This document shows positions 8,102-17,033 of a stretch of DNA of 64,000 nt, piece by piece (position 1 is the stretch's first letter; each line of letters starts with the position of its first letter). This DNA comes from Microbacterium gubbeenense DSM 15944 (GTDB lineage: Bacteria; Actinomycetota; Actinomycetes; Actinomycetales; Microbacteriaceae), in the NCBI RefSeq assembly GCF_000422745.1, contig NZ_AUGQ01000005.1:1-64000 (forward strand), given 5' to 3'. The notes below the pieces were generated by a model. It saw only the letters and a program-made list of their open reading frames with translations, was not told the origin of the DNA and made no database searches. The position numbers and the translations under genes were made by a program.

Positions 8102-8152
8102 TGTCCCACTTGGTGCGGCTCGGCCCGCCCCAAGCCCGCACCAGCTGGGACA
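8102..8152. repeat. Long imperfect inverted repeat between trpEG and the flavoprotein gene
   Basis: The left arm TGTCCCACTTGGTGCGGCT (8102-8120) pairs with AGCCCGCACCAGCTGGGACA (8133-8152); about 17 of 19 positions match around a 12-nt loop. No T-run follows, so it is not a plain intrinsic terminator. It starts 7 bp after the trpEG stop and ends 13 bp before a probable -10 box (TAGGCT, 8166-8171) of the next gene. It could be a REP-like element, a terminator or an operator. Confidence 0.7.
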
Positions 8153-8177
8153 TGGTGGGCGACGCTAGGCTGAGCAT

Positions 8178-9590
8178 ATGAGCTCCTACGACGTCGACGC
8201 CGTCATCGTGGGGTCCGGCCCGAACGGGCTCGTCGCCGCCGTCACCCTCGCCGAGGCGGGCTGGCGCGTCGTCGTCTACGAGGCGCAGGACACCCCCGGC
8301 GGCGGCCTGCGCACCGAGGAGACCACCCTCCCCGGGTTCCTGCACGACATCTGCGCGTCGAACCACCCGATGGCGATGGCGAGCCCGGCATTCCGCGAGC
8401 TCGGCCTCGAACGTGAGGGTCTCGCCTTCGCGCAGAACGACGTGCCGCTCGCGCACCCGATCCGTCCCGGCGAGTCGGCGATCCTCCGCCGTAGCGCCGC
8501 TGAGACGGCCGCCGGCTTCGGCGCGGACGAGAAGCTCTGGCGCACCGTGATGGGCACCTTCGGATCGCGCTGGCGGCAGCTCGGCCGCGCGATCGGCAAC
8601 CCCCTGCGCCCGACGCCCGATCTCATCGCCCTGGGCGCCGCGAGCGTGTGGCCGACGCCCTGGATCCTCTCCCTCCTGCGCGACGAGCGCTCGCGCGCCG
8701 TGCTCTCGGGCCTCGCCGCGCACGCCATCATCGACCTCCGGCAGCCGGCGAGCGCCCTCGTCGGCGTCGCGCTCGGCGCGTTCGCCCACGGCGTGGGATG
8801 GCCCGTCGCCGTCGGGGGCACGAGGTCGATCGCCGACGCGCTGATCGCGCGCCTCGGCTCGCTCGGCGGCGAAATCATCACGGGCACGCGCGTCTCACGC
8901 ATCGAAGAGCTGCCCCGCGCACGCGCAGTCCTGCTCGATACCTCGCCGAAGGACGCCCTGCGGATCGCGGGGCACCGCTTCGCATCGCCCTACGCGAATG
9001 CGCTGCACAAGGTGCGATACGGATCGGCCGCGTACAAGGTCGACTGGGCACTCGAGGGCGCCGTACCGTGGCAGGATCCGTCGCTCGAGGAAGCCGGTTA
9101 CCTGCACCTGGGCGGCACCGCGGAGCAGGTCATCGCCGCCGAGCGCGACGTCGCCCAGGGCCGCATGCCCGACGAGCCGTTCCTGCTGCTGTCGCAGGCG
9201 TCGCTGCTCGATCCGTCGCGCTCGCCCCAAGGCAAGACCGCGTTCGGCGGATACGCGCACGTGCCCTTCGGTTTCGACGGCGACATCACCGACGCGATCG
9301 AGGCGCGGATCGAGAAGTTCGCCCCCGGGTTCCGTGAGCGGATCCTCGCGCGGCACGTCATGGATCCGCGGGCGATGGAGGCGCACAACGCGAATCTCAT
9401 CGGCGGCGCGATCGACGGCGGCATGCCCGACTTCCGCCAGCTGATCGCGCGCCCGCGGCTGAGCCTCAACCCGGCAGAGACCTCGGATCCGGGCATCTTC
9501 CTGTGCTCCGCGTCGACGGTCCCGGGCCCCGGCGTGACCGGCATGCCCGGGCGTCTCGCCGCGCAGCTCGCCCTCAAGCGCCTCGGCTGA
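8178..9590 (+). CDS. FAD-dependent oxidoreductase, phytoene-desaturase-like
   Basis: A 470-residue flavoprotein with the dinucleotide-binding motif VIVGSGPNGLVAA at residues 8-20 and E34-type ribose contact (VYEAQDTPGGGLRTEE). The C-terminal FAD-contact region is STVPGPGVTGMPG. This resembles the CrtI/PYROXD2-like NAD(P)/FAD oxidoreductases; true carotenoid desaturases are usually somewhat longer and clustered with crtB/crtE, which are absent here. The substrate is unknown. TAGGCT at 8166-8171 places a probable transcription start at or next to the ATG, so the mRNA may be leaderless. Confidence 0.8.
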   Translation: MSSYDVDAVIVGSGPNGLVAAVTLAEAGWRVVVYEAQDTPGGGLRTEETTLPGFLHDICASNHPMAMASPAFRELGLEREGLAFAQNDVPLAHPIRPGESAILRRSAAETAAGFGADEKLWRTVMGTFGSRWRQLGRAIGNPLRPTPDLIALGAASVWPTPWILSLLRDERSRAVLSGLAAHAIIDLRQPASALVGVALGAFAHGVGWPVAVGGTRSIADALIARLGSLGGEIITGTRVSRIEELPRARAVLLDTSPKDALRIAGHRFASPYANALHKVRYGSAAYKVDWALEGAVPWQDPSLEEAGYLHLGGTAEQVIAAERDVAQGRMPDEPFLLLSQASLLDPSRSPQGKTAFGGYAHVPFGFDGDITDAIEARIEKFAPGFRERILARHVMDPRAMEAHNANLIGGAIDGGMPDFRQLIARPRLSLNPAETSDPGIFLCSASTVPGPGVTGMPGRLAAQLALKRLG

Positions 9591-9648
9591 CGCGGCGCCG
9601 TCGCGATCGAGCGGGAATACTCCGCGCCTCTGCGCGCTGTACTGGATC

Positions 9649-10623
9649 ATGCGCGCATTGATTCATCGGCAGTTCGGCAGTCCGGCACACGAGCTGCACG
9701 TCGAAGAGGTGCCGGATCCCGTCGCCGGACCCGGTGAGGTCGTCGTGCGGATGACCGCCTCAGCGATCCACAACCACGACCTGCTCACGGTTTCGGGAGA
9801 CTACGGCTTCACACCATCGCTGCCGGCACGCGCGGGCACCGAGGCCACGGGCGTCGTCGAGTCGCTCGGTGAGGGCGTCACGAACCTCGCCGTCGGGCAG
9901 CGGGTGGCCGGAGGGGCCTTCGGGGCCTGGTCAGAGAAGTTCGTCGCTCGCGCCGCTGGCCTTGTTCCGGTACCCGATGTCCTCGACGACGACACGGCGG
10001 CGCAGCTCGTGTCGATGCCCGCCAGCGCACTTGCGCTGCTCAATGCGATCGGCGCATCCGAGGGCGAGTGGATCGCACAGAACGCCGCCGGAGGAACCGT
10101 CGGGCGCCTTGTGGCTCAGTTCGCGCAGAGCCGCGGCGTGAACGTCGTCGGACTCGTGCGTCGGCGCGACGGCATCGCCGAGCTGGCCGACGCCGGAATC
10201 GGGCGCATCGCCGCAACGAACGAAGACGGCTGGCGCGAGCGCGTCGCCGAGATCACGGGTGGTGCGGCGATCGTCCACGGCGTCGATTCGGTCGGCGGAC
10301 CGGCGACCGGCGACATGCTGAGCATCCTCGCGGACGGTGCGCACCTCACGCTTTTCGGCGGAATGGGGTCCTGGCAGTTCGAGGGCTCGATGAACGACAT
10401 CATCTTCCGCGGCATCACGATCGACGGGTTCTGGGGCAGCAAGGTTCTTCCGGCTCTCACACCCGACGAGCGCACGGCCTTGTTCGGCGAGGTCATCGCG
10501 AAGGCGGTCTCCGGCGACATCACGCTCGCGGTCGAGCAACGGTTCGCGCTCGCCGGCATCGCCGCAGCGGTCGAATCGCACGACCGACGGGGACGAACCG
10601 GCAAGGTGCTCCTGACGCCCTGA
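9649..10623 (+). CDS. Zinc-independent quinone oxidoreductase-like protein (MDR family)
   Basis: A 324-residue medium-chain dehydrogenase/reductase. It has the GroES-like N-terminus (VPDPVAGPGEVVVRMTASAIHNHDL split over residues 21-45), the conserved GTEATGVVESLG and VGQRVAG, and an NADPH-binding fold with AAGGTVGRLVAQFA near residue 145. Catalytic zinc cysteines are absent, as in QOR/zeta-crystallin-type members. It likely reduces a quinone or enone with NADPH. It has fewer GGATCC motifs than the two genes before it, a weak sign of different ancestry. The rseP gene lies convergent, 28 bp beyond its stop. Confidence 0.8.
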   Translation: MRALIHRQFGSPAHELHVEEVPDPVAGPGEVVVRMTASAIHNHDLLTVSGDYGFTPSLPARAGTEATGVVESLGEGVTNLAVGQRVAGGAFGAWSEKFVARAAGLVPVPDVLDDDTAAQLVSMPASALALLNAIGASEGEWIAQNAAGGTVGRLVAQFAQSRGVNVVGLVRRRDGIAELADAGIGRIAATNEDGWRERVAEITGGAAIVHGVDSVGGPATGDMLSILADGAHLTLFGGMGSWQFEGSMNDIIFRGITIDGFWGSKVLPALTPDERTALFGEVIAKAVSGDITLAVEQRFALAGIAAAVESHDRRGRTGKVLLTP

Positions 10624-10651
10624 CCCGGTCGGAAGCCCCGCGTGCCGAGCG

Positions 10652-11944
10652 TCACTGTCCGAAGAGATCCACGGGGTTGAAGATGTCGGCCGCGAACAGC
10701 AGCGCGCCCATGCCGATCATCAGCACCACGACCACGAGCGTCACGGGCACGAGCCGCGTCGCGTCCGCCGGCTTCGGATCCGCCCGTCCCGTCAGCTTCG
10801 CGAACAGGCGCTTGATGCCGTCCCACAGCGCAACCGCGACGTGCCCGCCGTCGAGCGGCAGCAGCGGGATGAGGTTGAACATCATGAGCGCGATGTTCAC
10901 GGCGCCGAGGATGTTCAGCAGGAACGCCGCCCGATCGATGACCGGCGCCTCGGTCGCCGCGACCTCGCCCGCGATGCGGCCGACGCCGATCACGCTGATC
11001 GGGCCGTCGGGGTCGCGCTCCTGGCCGGTGACCAGGTCGACCGCGATGTCGTAGAGCTTCACGGGCAGCTGCACGATGACCTCGCCGACCGCGACGATGT
11101 TGTCGCCCGCCTGCTGCGCGCCGGCCCACAGCGGCTGCTTCACGCGCTCGGACGTCGGGCTGAACCCGACGAAGCCGACCTCGCCCGTGACGAGCTCGCC
11201 GTCGGCGTTCGTGTACTCGTTCTCCGCGAGGATCGGCGTGATCTCGAGCGTCTTGGCGGATCCGTCGCGCACGATATCGACGCGGATCGTCTCATCCGCG
11301 TGGTCGCGAATGATCGCCGAGGCCTCGTCGAATGTCGACACCGCGGTGCCGTCGACCGCCGTGATCGTGTCGCCCGGCTTCAGCCCGGCGTCCGCGGCGG
11401 GCGTCGGCTCATCCCCCGGCTCGCACGCCGTGCGCTCGGTTCCGGCCGGCACGACGCACTCCGACACCGTCGCGACGGTCGTCGTCGACGACATCACGCC
11501 GATCCCGCTCAGCAGGCCGGAGAAGATCGCGACGGCGAGCAGCAGGTTCATGAACGGGCCGCCGAGCATCACCACCACGCGCCTCCACGTCGCGCGCCGA
11601 TACAGCGTGCGGTCGCCCGCCTCGGAGATCGTCTCGTCGTTCTGCTCGCGCGCGTCCTGCACGAGCGTCGACCAGACGCGCTTCTTCCGGCCGTCGACCT
11701 CGGGGCTCGGAGGGTACATGCCCGCGATCGAGATGAATCCGCCGAGCGGCAGCGCCTTGAATCCGTACTCGGTCTCGCCGATCTTCTTCGACCAGAGCGT
11801 GGGTCCGAACCCGATCATGTACTGCCCCACGCGCACGCCGAACGCCTTCGCGGGGATGATGTGGCCGAGCTCGTGCAGCGCGATCGACACGCCGAGGCCG
11901 ACGAGCATGAACAGCACGCCGGCGATGAACAGCAGAACGGTCAT
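10652..11944 (-). CDS. rseP: Site-2 intramembrane protease, RseP/M50 family
   Basis: A 430-residue membrane zinc protease. The first transmembrane segment carries the catalytic HELGH (LHELGHIIPAKAFGVRVGQY, residues about 23-42). A PDZ domain follows in the middle (AADAGLKPGDTITAVDGTAV). The second zinc ligand region is LLPLDGGH near residue 365. Family members cut membrane-anchored anti-sigma factors and signal-peptide remnants. The ATG overlaps the stop of the upstream murE-like gene (ATGA), so the two are translationally coupled. Confidence 0.92.
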   Translation of the reverse strand: MTVLLFIAGVLFMLVGLGVSIALHELGHIIPAKAFGVRVGQYMIGFGPTLWSKKIGETEYGFKALPLGGFISIAGMYPPSPEVDGRKKRVWSTLVQDAREQNDETISEAGDRTLYRRATWRRVVVMLGGPFMNLLLAVAIFSGLLSGIGVMSSTTTVATVSECVVPAGTERTACEPGDEPTPAADAGLKPGDTITAVDGTAVSTFDEASAIIRDHADETIRVDIVRDGSAKTLEITPILAENEYTNADGELVTGEVGFVGFSPTSERVKQPLWAGAQQAGDNIVAVGEVIVQLPVKLYDIAVDLVTGQERDPDGPISVIGVGRIAGEVAATEAPVIDRAAFLLNILGAVNIALMMFNLIPLLPLDGGHVAVALWDGIKRLFAKLTGRADPKPADATRLVPVTLVVVVLMIGMGALLFAADIFNPVDLFGQ

Positions 11945-13560
11945 CAGTCGCCGTACGGGTTCGGCCAGACCCGATCGGGGGCGTCCCAACCGGCGTCGAT
12001 GAGTGCCCGGCGCGCGAGCTCGCGCGCGGAGTAGCCCCACTGCGTGCCCTCGATGTCGCGGTAGTTCTGGTGGCCGGGCCCGCACCACACGATCGCGTCG
12101 CCCTCGCCGACGAGCGAGACGGCCGTGACGATCGCGGCCTCGGGCGGCGAGACCTCGTGCAGCTCGTGATCCGGATCCACATCGCGCGCGGCCTCGACGA
12201 GCGTGCGGCGGATCGACGCGGCGTCCTCGAAGCGCGGGTGGTGATCGGTGATGACCGTGATGTCGCTGCCCTCGAGCGCCGTGCGCGACATGTCGTACCG
12301 CTTGGTCGTGTCGCGGTCGCCGTCGGCGCCGAACAGCATCACTACGCGCCCCGGCGTCACGCGGCGGACGGCCGCGAGCGTCTTCACGAACGCGTCGGGC
12401 GTGTGTCCGAAGTCGACGTACACGGCCGGCCCAACGGATCCGGAGACCAGCTGGGTGCGCCCGGGCACCCACGCACGGATCCCGTCAGCGAGCGCCGCGC
12501 GGATGCGGTCCCAGTCGTATCCCGCCTCGCACATCATCACGATACCGAGGCCCGCATTGGCGGCCATGTGCGCGCCGATCACGGGAACGGTCGTCGACAG
12601 CACACGGCCGTCGGGCCCTGTCAGCCGGAACCCGGTGCCGCTCTGTGCCTCGCTCGTGACCTCGACCTTCCAGTCGGCGCGCGCGTAGGCATCCAGGGTG
12701 GCGATGCCGAGGGTCGCGATCGTCGTCACGGGGATATCGGCCTCCGCCGCGATGCGCTCCCCGGGCGTCGAATCGAGCGAGATCACCGCGCGCTTGCTGC
12801 GATCGGACCGGAACAGCGGGGCCTTCGCCTGGTAGTAGGTCTCCATGTCGCCGTAGTCGTCGAAGTGCTCGTGCGTGAGGTTCGTGAACCCCATGACGTC
12901 CCAGATCACGCCCTCGACGCGGCGGCGCGTGACCGCCTGCGCGCTCACCTCGACCGCGAAGGCCTCGACCTCGCGCTCGCGCATGCGGGCGATGAGCGCG
13001 TGCAGCTCGCTCGGCTCGGGGCTCGTGAGCCCCGCCACGACCCGCTCGCCCGCGACGACGCGCTCCGCGGACGTCGATGCCCCCGCGACGACGCCGATCT
13101 GAGTGAGCATGCCCTCGAGGAGGTGCGTGACGCTCGTCTTGCCGTTCGTGCCGGTCGTGGCGAGCAGCAGTGGGATGTCGTCGTCCGGCCCCGTGCGGTA
13201 GACGGCCATCGCGGCGTCGCTCAGCACGCCGCGCGGGTCGTCGACGACGAGCGTCGGCAGCCCGGATCCCCTCGCGATCTCGGCGCCCTCGGCATCCGTG
13301 AGGATCGCGGACGCGCCGTTCTCGGCGGCCGTCTCGGCGAACTCGGCGCCGTGGCGGTTCAGCCCCCGGATCGCCACGAAGACGTCTCCGGGTGCGAGGT
13401 CGTTCGACGAGACGGTGATGCCGGTCACCTCCGCGTCGGAGGAGCAGGTGCCGCCGATGCGTGCGGCGAGGTCGATCAGGCGGCTGGGGGTGGGCCGCTC
13501 GGGGCGCGGCATCACGGGTGGTGTGCGGCGGATGCGAGGGGTATCGATCACGCTGACCAT
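11944..13560 (-). CDS. MurE-like Mur ligase
   Basis: A 538-residue Mur ligase with three domains. The N-terminal UDP-binding domain covers about 25-115. The ATP-binding centre has TTGTNGKTSVTHLLEGM near residue 135 and TNLTHEHFDDYG near 225, with the carbamylated-lysine region YYQAKAPLF. The C-terminal domain has GRTQLV and DHHPRFED where MurE normally shows the DNPR motif that reads the third amino acid. It may be a cell-wall ligase with altered amino-acid choice, or a second paralogue not used for the main peptide stem. It sits between dxr and rseP, not in a dcw cluster, and is coupled to rseP. Confidence 0.8.
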   Translation of the reverse strand: MVSVIDTPRIRRTPPVMPRPERPTPSRLIDLAARIGGTCSSDAEVTGITVSSNDLAPGDVFVAIRGLNRHGAEFAETAAENGASAILTDAEGAEIARGSGLPTLVVDDPRGVLSDAAMAVYRTGPDDDIPLLLATTGTNGKTSVTHLLEGMLTQIGVVAGASTSAERVVAGERVVAGLTSPEPSELHALIARMREREVEAFAVEVSAQAVTRRRVEGVIWDVMGFTNLTHEHFDDYGDMETYYQAKAPLFRSDRSKRAVISLDSTPGERIAAEADIPVTTIATLGIATLDAYARADWKVEVTSEAQSGTGFRLTGPDGRVLSTTVPVIGAHMAANAGLGIVMMCEAGYDWDRIRAALADGIRAWVPGRTQLVSGSVGPAVYVDFGHTPDAFVKTLAAVRRVTPGRVVMLFGADGDRDTTKRYDMSRTALEGSDITVITDHHPRFEDAASIRRTLVEAARDVDPDHELHEVSPPEAAIVTAVSLVGEGDAIVWCGPGHQNYRDIEGTQWGYSARELARRALIDAGWDAPDRVWPNPYGD

Positions 13561-13618
13561 GCTCTCACGCGCGCGTGCGGGAACCGCTGAAAGAATCGGC
13601 CGCCCGCGATGCCGAATA

Positions 13619-14698
13619 TCAGCCCGCGATGAGCTGATCGGCCGTCGCCCTCGCCCATGCTTCGGCGTCGGCCAGGCTCTCGAGGGTGAGGTCGGTCGGG
13701 GCGTCGTGGCGGTCCACGACGGCCTCGATCGTCTCGACGATTCCGAGGAACGACAGCCGGCCCTCGTGGAACGCGTCCACGGCCTGCTCGTTGGCCGCGT
13801 TGAACACGGCCGGGTACGTGGCGCCGGCGGCCCCCACGCACTTCGCCAGCTGCACGGCGGGGAAGGCCGCGTCGTCGAGGGGCTCGAACGTCCAGGCCGC
13901 GGCGGTGGTCCAGTCGATCGGCGCGCCGACGCCGGCGACCCGTCGCGGCCACGCCATGCCGAGCGCGATCGGCAGCCGCATGTCGGGCGGCGACGCCTGC
14001 GCGATCGTGGATCCGTCGATGAACTCCACCATCGAGTGCACGATCGACTGCGGGTGCACGGCGACGTCGATGCGGTCGAGCGGCACGTCGAACAGCAGGT
14101 GCGCCTCGATGACCTCGAGGCCCTTGTTCACGAGCGTGGCCGAGTTGGTCGTCACGACGCGGCCCATGTCCCACGTCGGGTGGTTGAGCGCCTGTGCGGG
14201 GGTCACGTCGACGAGCTCCTGGCGGCTGCGGCCGCGGAATGGACCGCCGGAGGCCGTGACGACGAGGCGCCGCACCTCGTCGACGGATCCGGAGCGGAGC
14301 GCCTGCGCGATCGCGGAGTGCTCCGAATCGACCGGGACGATCTGGCCGGGAGAAGCGAGCTTCTTCACGAGCGGGCCGCCGACGATGAGCGATTCCTTGT
14401 TCGCGAGCGCCAGCGTGCGCCGCGCCTCGAGCGCCGCGATCGTCGGGCCGAGCCCGACGGATCCGGTGATGCCGTTGAGCACCACGTCGGCGTCGACGTC
14501 GCGCACGAGCTGCGCGGCCTCGTCGGAGCCGAGGGCGGTGTGTTCGGTGCCGAACTCGGCGGCCTGCTCGGCGAGCAGCGCCGTCTGCGACCCGGCGGTG
14601 AGGCCCGCGACCTCGAACAGATCAGGGTTGTTCCGGATGACGTCGAGCGCCTGGGTGCCGATGGATCCGGTCGAGCCGAGGACGATCACGCGGCGCAC
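13619..14698 (-). CDS. dxr: 1-deoxy-D-xylulose-5-phosphate reductoisomerase
   Basis: A 359-residue enzyme making MEP from DXP with NADPH. The NADPH-binding start is [18 protein letters not shown]; the metal and substrate region shows [19 protein letters not shown] and NHPTWDMG. The GTG start at 14696-14698 gives the expected short N-terminus. It lies 4 bp after the FKBP gene, so the two are probably cotranscribed. With ispG at 4798-5946 it gives two MEP-pathway steps in the window. Confidence 0.96.
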   Translation of the reverse strand: MRRVIVLGSTGSIGTQALDVIRNNPDLFEVAGLTAGSQTALLAEQAAEFGTEHTALGSDEAAQLVRDVDADVVLNGITGSVGLGPTIAALEARRTLALANKESLIVGGPLVKKLASPGQIVPVDSEHSAIAQALRSGSVDEVRRLVVTASGGPFRGRSRQELVDVTPAQALNHPTWDMGRVVTTNSATLVNKGLEVIEAHLLFDVPLDRIDVAVHPQSIVHSMVEFIDGSTIAQASPPDMRLPIALGMAWPRRVAGVGAPIDWTTAAAWTFEPLDDAAFPAVQLAKCVGAAGATYPAVFNAANEQAVDAFHEGRLSFLGIVETIEAVVDRHDAPTDLTLESLADAEAWARATADQLIAG

Positions 14699-14702
14699 GG
14701 CG

Positions 14703-15686
14703 CTACTCCGCGGTGTGCATGGCGCCGAGGATGTCGACGACGAAGATCAGGTCTTCTTCCTGCAGCTCGTGCCCCTCCGTCGGGCCGTAGCCCTCGGCCC
14801 TCGGGATGACGGCGATCACCTGCGAGCCGACCTTCTGGCCGATCATCGCCTTCGCGAAGCCCTCGACCACGCCGCCCGGGCCGGCGGTCGCGGGGAGCGC
14901 CGTCGGGGTGCCGCGCGACCAGCTGGAGTCGAACTCCTCGCCGTTGGACGCCTTCACGCCCTTGTACTGCAGGAAGACGCTGTCGCCGTCTTCGACCGTT
15001 GCGCCGTCGCCCGCGATGAGGGTCGTGACCTCGGTCTCCTCCGGCACCTCGAGGTCATCGGGAATCGTGATGGTCGGCTCGCCGTCCTCGGCGCGCTCGA
15101 CGGCCGGGAGGCCCGCGGGCTCGTCCTCGGCCTCGCCCCAGGCCTTCGTCTCGGCGCGCGCGAGGAAGTCGAGCACGTAGACCTGCGACGACATCGTCGT
15201 GCCGTCCTGCGCGGTCTGCCCCGGGAAGGTGAAGGCGACGCGGGTGCCGGGCGTCGCGCAGCCGAGCGCCATGCCGAAGATGTTGTTCGCCTGCACGCCG
15301 GCGGGGAGCGCCGTCTGGTCGTCGTACCCCTCCGAGCCCACGTACTCGCCGGTCTCGGCGTCGTACACGGTCGCGGCGTAGGTGATGTACTCGCCCACCT
15401 CGAGCTTGTCGCCCGATCCCTCGGTGAGGACTTTGCGCTCGATCTCGGTGAGCTCCAGAGGGGCGTCGAAGGAGACCTCCGCCTCCTCGCCGAACTCGCC
15501 GGAGACCTTCACCGCGTCGATGTCGTCGCCGCCGGGCGCGGCCGAGTCGCACAGGTCGGCAGGCGCCTCGGTCGCATCGGCGCTGGGATCCGCGTCGGCC
15601 GTCGGCTCGGCGTCGCCGGCACACCCCGCGAGCACGAGCATGGACAGGGCGGCGGCGGAAAGGGCCGCGATGGAGCGATGACGCAC
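14703..15686 (-). CDS. FKBP-type peptidyl-prolyl isomerase, two-domain lipoprotein
   Basis: A 327-residue secreted lipoprotein. GTG at 15684-15686 was chosen because GAGG lies 8 bp upstream; an ATG 36 bp further up is in frame but would put charged residues before the signal. The signal peptide ends in the lipobox VLAGC. An Asp/Ala-rich linker follows, then a degenerate FKBP-like domain (about 60-180) and a more typical one at the C-terminus ([32 protein letters not shown]). It likely assists folding of exported proteins at the outer face of the membrane. Confidence 0.88.
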   Translation of the reverse strand: MRHRSIAALSAAALSMLVLAGCAGDAEPTADADPSADATEAPADLCDSAAPGGDDIDAVKVSGEFGEEAEVSFDAPLELTEIERKVLTEGSGDKLEVGEYITYAATVYDAETGEYVGSEGYDDQTALPAGVQANNIFGMALGCATPGTRVAFTFPGQTAQDGTTMSSQVYVLDFLARAETKAWGEAEDEPAGLPAVERAEDGEPTITIPDDLEVPEETEVTTLIAGDGATVEDGDSVFLQYKGVKASNGEEFDSSWSRGTPTALPATAGPGGVVEGFAKAMIGQKVGSQVIAVIPRAEGYGPTEGHELQEEDLIFVVDILGAMHTAE

Positions 15687-15785
15687 GGTGATGACCTCGT
15701 TTTCGTGGGCGTACGCGCCCATCCTGCCGCATGTCGACTATGGATGGGCTGATCCCACACCCGGTGGACGGATTCCCGAGTCGGC

Positions 15786-16559
15786 ATGTACGAGTCGTAT
15801 CCTGAAAGGATGTCCGAACCTGACGAGGCTCGCCCCCACACCCCCAGTTGGGTTTACACGATCGGCCGCAGAGCCCTCGCGCCGCTCGCCCGCACCCTGT
15901 ATCGGCCGCGCGTCGAGGGCAAGGACCTGATCCCGAAGTCCGGTCCGGTCATCTTCGCGAGCAATCACCTGTCGGTGATCGACTCGTTCGCGATCCCGAT
16001 CGCGGCGGCCCCGCGGGCCGTGCACTTCCTTGCGAAGTCCGAGTACTTCACGGGCACCGGCGTCAAGGGGTGGCTGTCGCGCACGTTCTTCACGGCCGTC
16101 GGCGCCACGCCCGTCGATCGCGTCGTCGGGCAGGCCGCGATGGAGGCGCTCGATCAGCAGAAGGCGATCCTCGAATCCGGCGCCGCGATCGCGCTGCACC
16201 CCGAGGGCACCCGCTCGCGCGACGGCCGCCTCTACAAGGGCCGCACAGGCGTCGCGTTCCTCGCGCTCGAGACCGGCGCGCCCGTCGTCCCGATCGGTCT
16301 GACCGGCACGGATCGCGTGATGCCGGTCGGCGCGAAGATGCCGTCGTTCCGGGAGCGGGTCGTCGTGAAGTTCGGAGAGCCGCTCGACCTCTCGCACCAC
16401 GGCGCGAACTCGGGGCGCGCGCGCCGCACCGCGACCGACGAGATCATGGCCGCGATCCACGAGCTCTCGGGCCAGGAGCTGGCGGGCGTCTACAACGAGC
16501 TGCCCGCGCAGGGCGCCGTCGAGAAGATCAGGCGGGCGTTCCCCCACGAGCGGAAGTGA
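15786..16559 (+). CDS. 1-acyl-sn-glycerol-3-phosphate acyltransferase family protein
   Basis: A 257-residue PlsC-type acyltransferase that adds the second acyl chain in phosphatidate synthesis. The catalytic HX4D box is SNHLSVIDSF; the substrate box is HPEGTRSRDGR and the third block is VVPIGLTG. ATG 15786 or ATG 15810 (MSEPDEAR) may be the start. The second has GAAAGG directly before it with no spacing, so the choice is open. The 3' end overlaps the convergent osmC-like gene by 32 bp. Confidence 0.88.
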   Translation: MYESYPERMSEPDEARPHTPSWVYTIGRRALAPLARTLYRPRVEGKDLIPKSGPVIFASNHLSVIDSFAIPIAAAPRAVHFLAKSEYFTGTGVKGWLSRTFFTAVGATPVDRVVGQAAMEALDQQKAILESGAAIALHPEGTRSRDGRLYKGRTGVAFLALETGAPVVPIGLTGTDRVMPVGAKMPSFRERVVVKFGEPLDLSHHGANSGRARRTATDEIMAAIHELSGQELAGVYNELPAQGAVEKIRRAFPHERK

Positions 16560-17010
16560 CGACCGGGTCGACCTCGACCGGAAAGCTGACGCTGTTCGCG
16601 ATGAAGCACCACTCGTGTGCGTCCTCGTGGGCGCGCACGGCCGCCTCGATCATCGACGGATCCGCGACCGACACGCGCGGACGCAGCGTCGCCGATTCGA
16701 ATCTCCCGGCGTTCCCGTCGACTCTCAGGGTGCCCTCGGCGTCGTCGACGTAGTCGGTCACGATCACCCCGCGCGCCGTGCAGGCGTGCAGGTAGCTCAG
16801 CAGGTGGCACTCGCTGAGCGCCGCGAGCAGCATGTCCTCGGGATTCCAGCGCGATCGGTCGCCGTGGAAGGCGCGGTCCGCGGAGGCCAGCAGGTCGTGC
16901 TTGCCCGAGACCGACACGGTGACGTCGCGCCGGTAGTCGCGATACCCCGTCGTGCCGGATCCGGTGTTGCCGGTCCACGTCGATCTCACGGCGTAGCGGT
17001 GTGTGCTCAT
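16528..17010 (-). CDS. OsmC/Ohr family peroxiredoxin-like protein
   Basis: A 160-residue OsmC-family protein that probably reduces organic hydroperoxides through paired cysteines. One cysteine sits in the conserved LLAALSECHLLSYLH helix. The second is C-terminal (HEWCFIANS), as in the OsmC subgroup. The start lies 23 bp from the divergent asparaginase start. TAAACT on the minus strand at 17018-17023 would place transcription right at the ATG, so a leaderless mRNA is likely. Confidence 0.88.
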   Translation of the reverse strand: MSTHRYAVRSTWTGNTGSGTTGYRDYRRDVTVSVSGKHDLLASADRAFHGDRSRWNPEDMLLAALSECHLLSYLHACTARGVIVTDYVDDAEGTLRVDGNAGRFESATLRPRVSVADPSMIEAAVRAHEDAHEWCFIANSVSFPVEVDPVVTSARGGTPA

Positions 17011-17033
17011 GGCGCCGAGTTTAGGGTTGTCTG
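17011..17033. promoter_or_regulatory. Overlapping divergent promoters, 23-bp gap
   Basis: TAAACT (minus, 17018-17023) and TAGGGT (plus, 17022-17027) are candidate -10 boxes that overlap by two bases. Each lies 7-8 bp from a start codon (17010 and 17034), which fits two leaderless transcripts that compete for one polymerase site. The -35 regions would lie inside the opposite coding sequence. Confidence 0.4.

Noticed and set aside
8178..9590. Carotenoid cluster member (crtI)
   Set aside because: No crtB, crtE or crtY nearby and the protein matches the wider PYROXD2-like group better.
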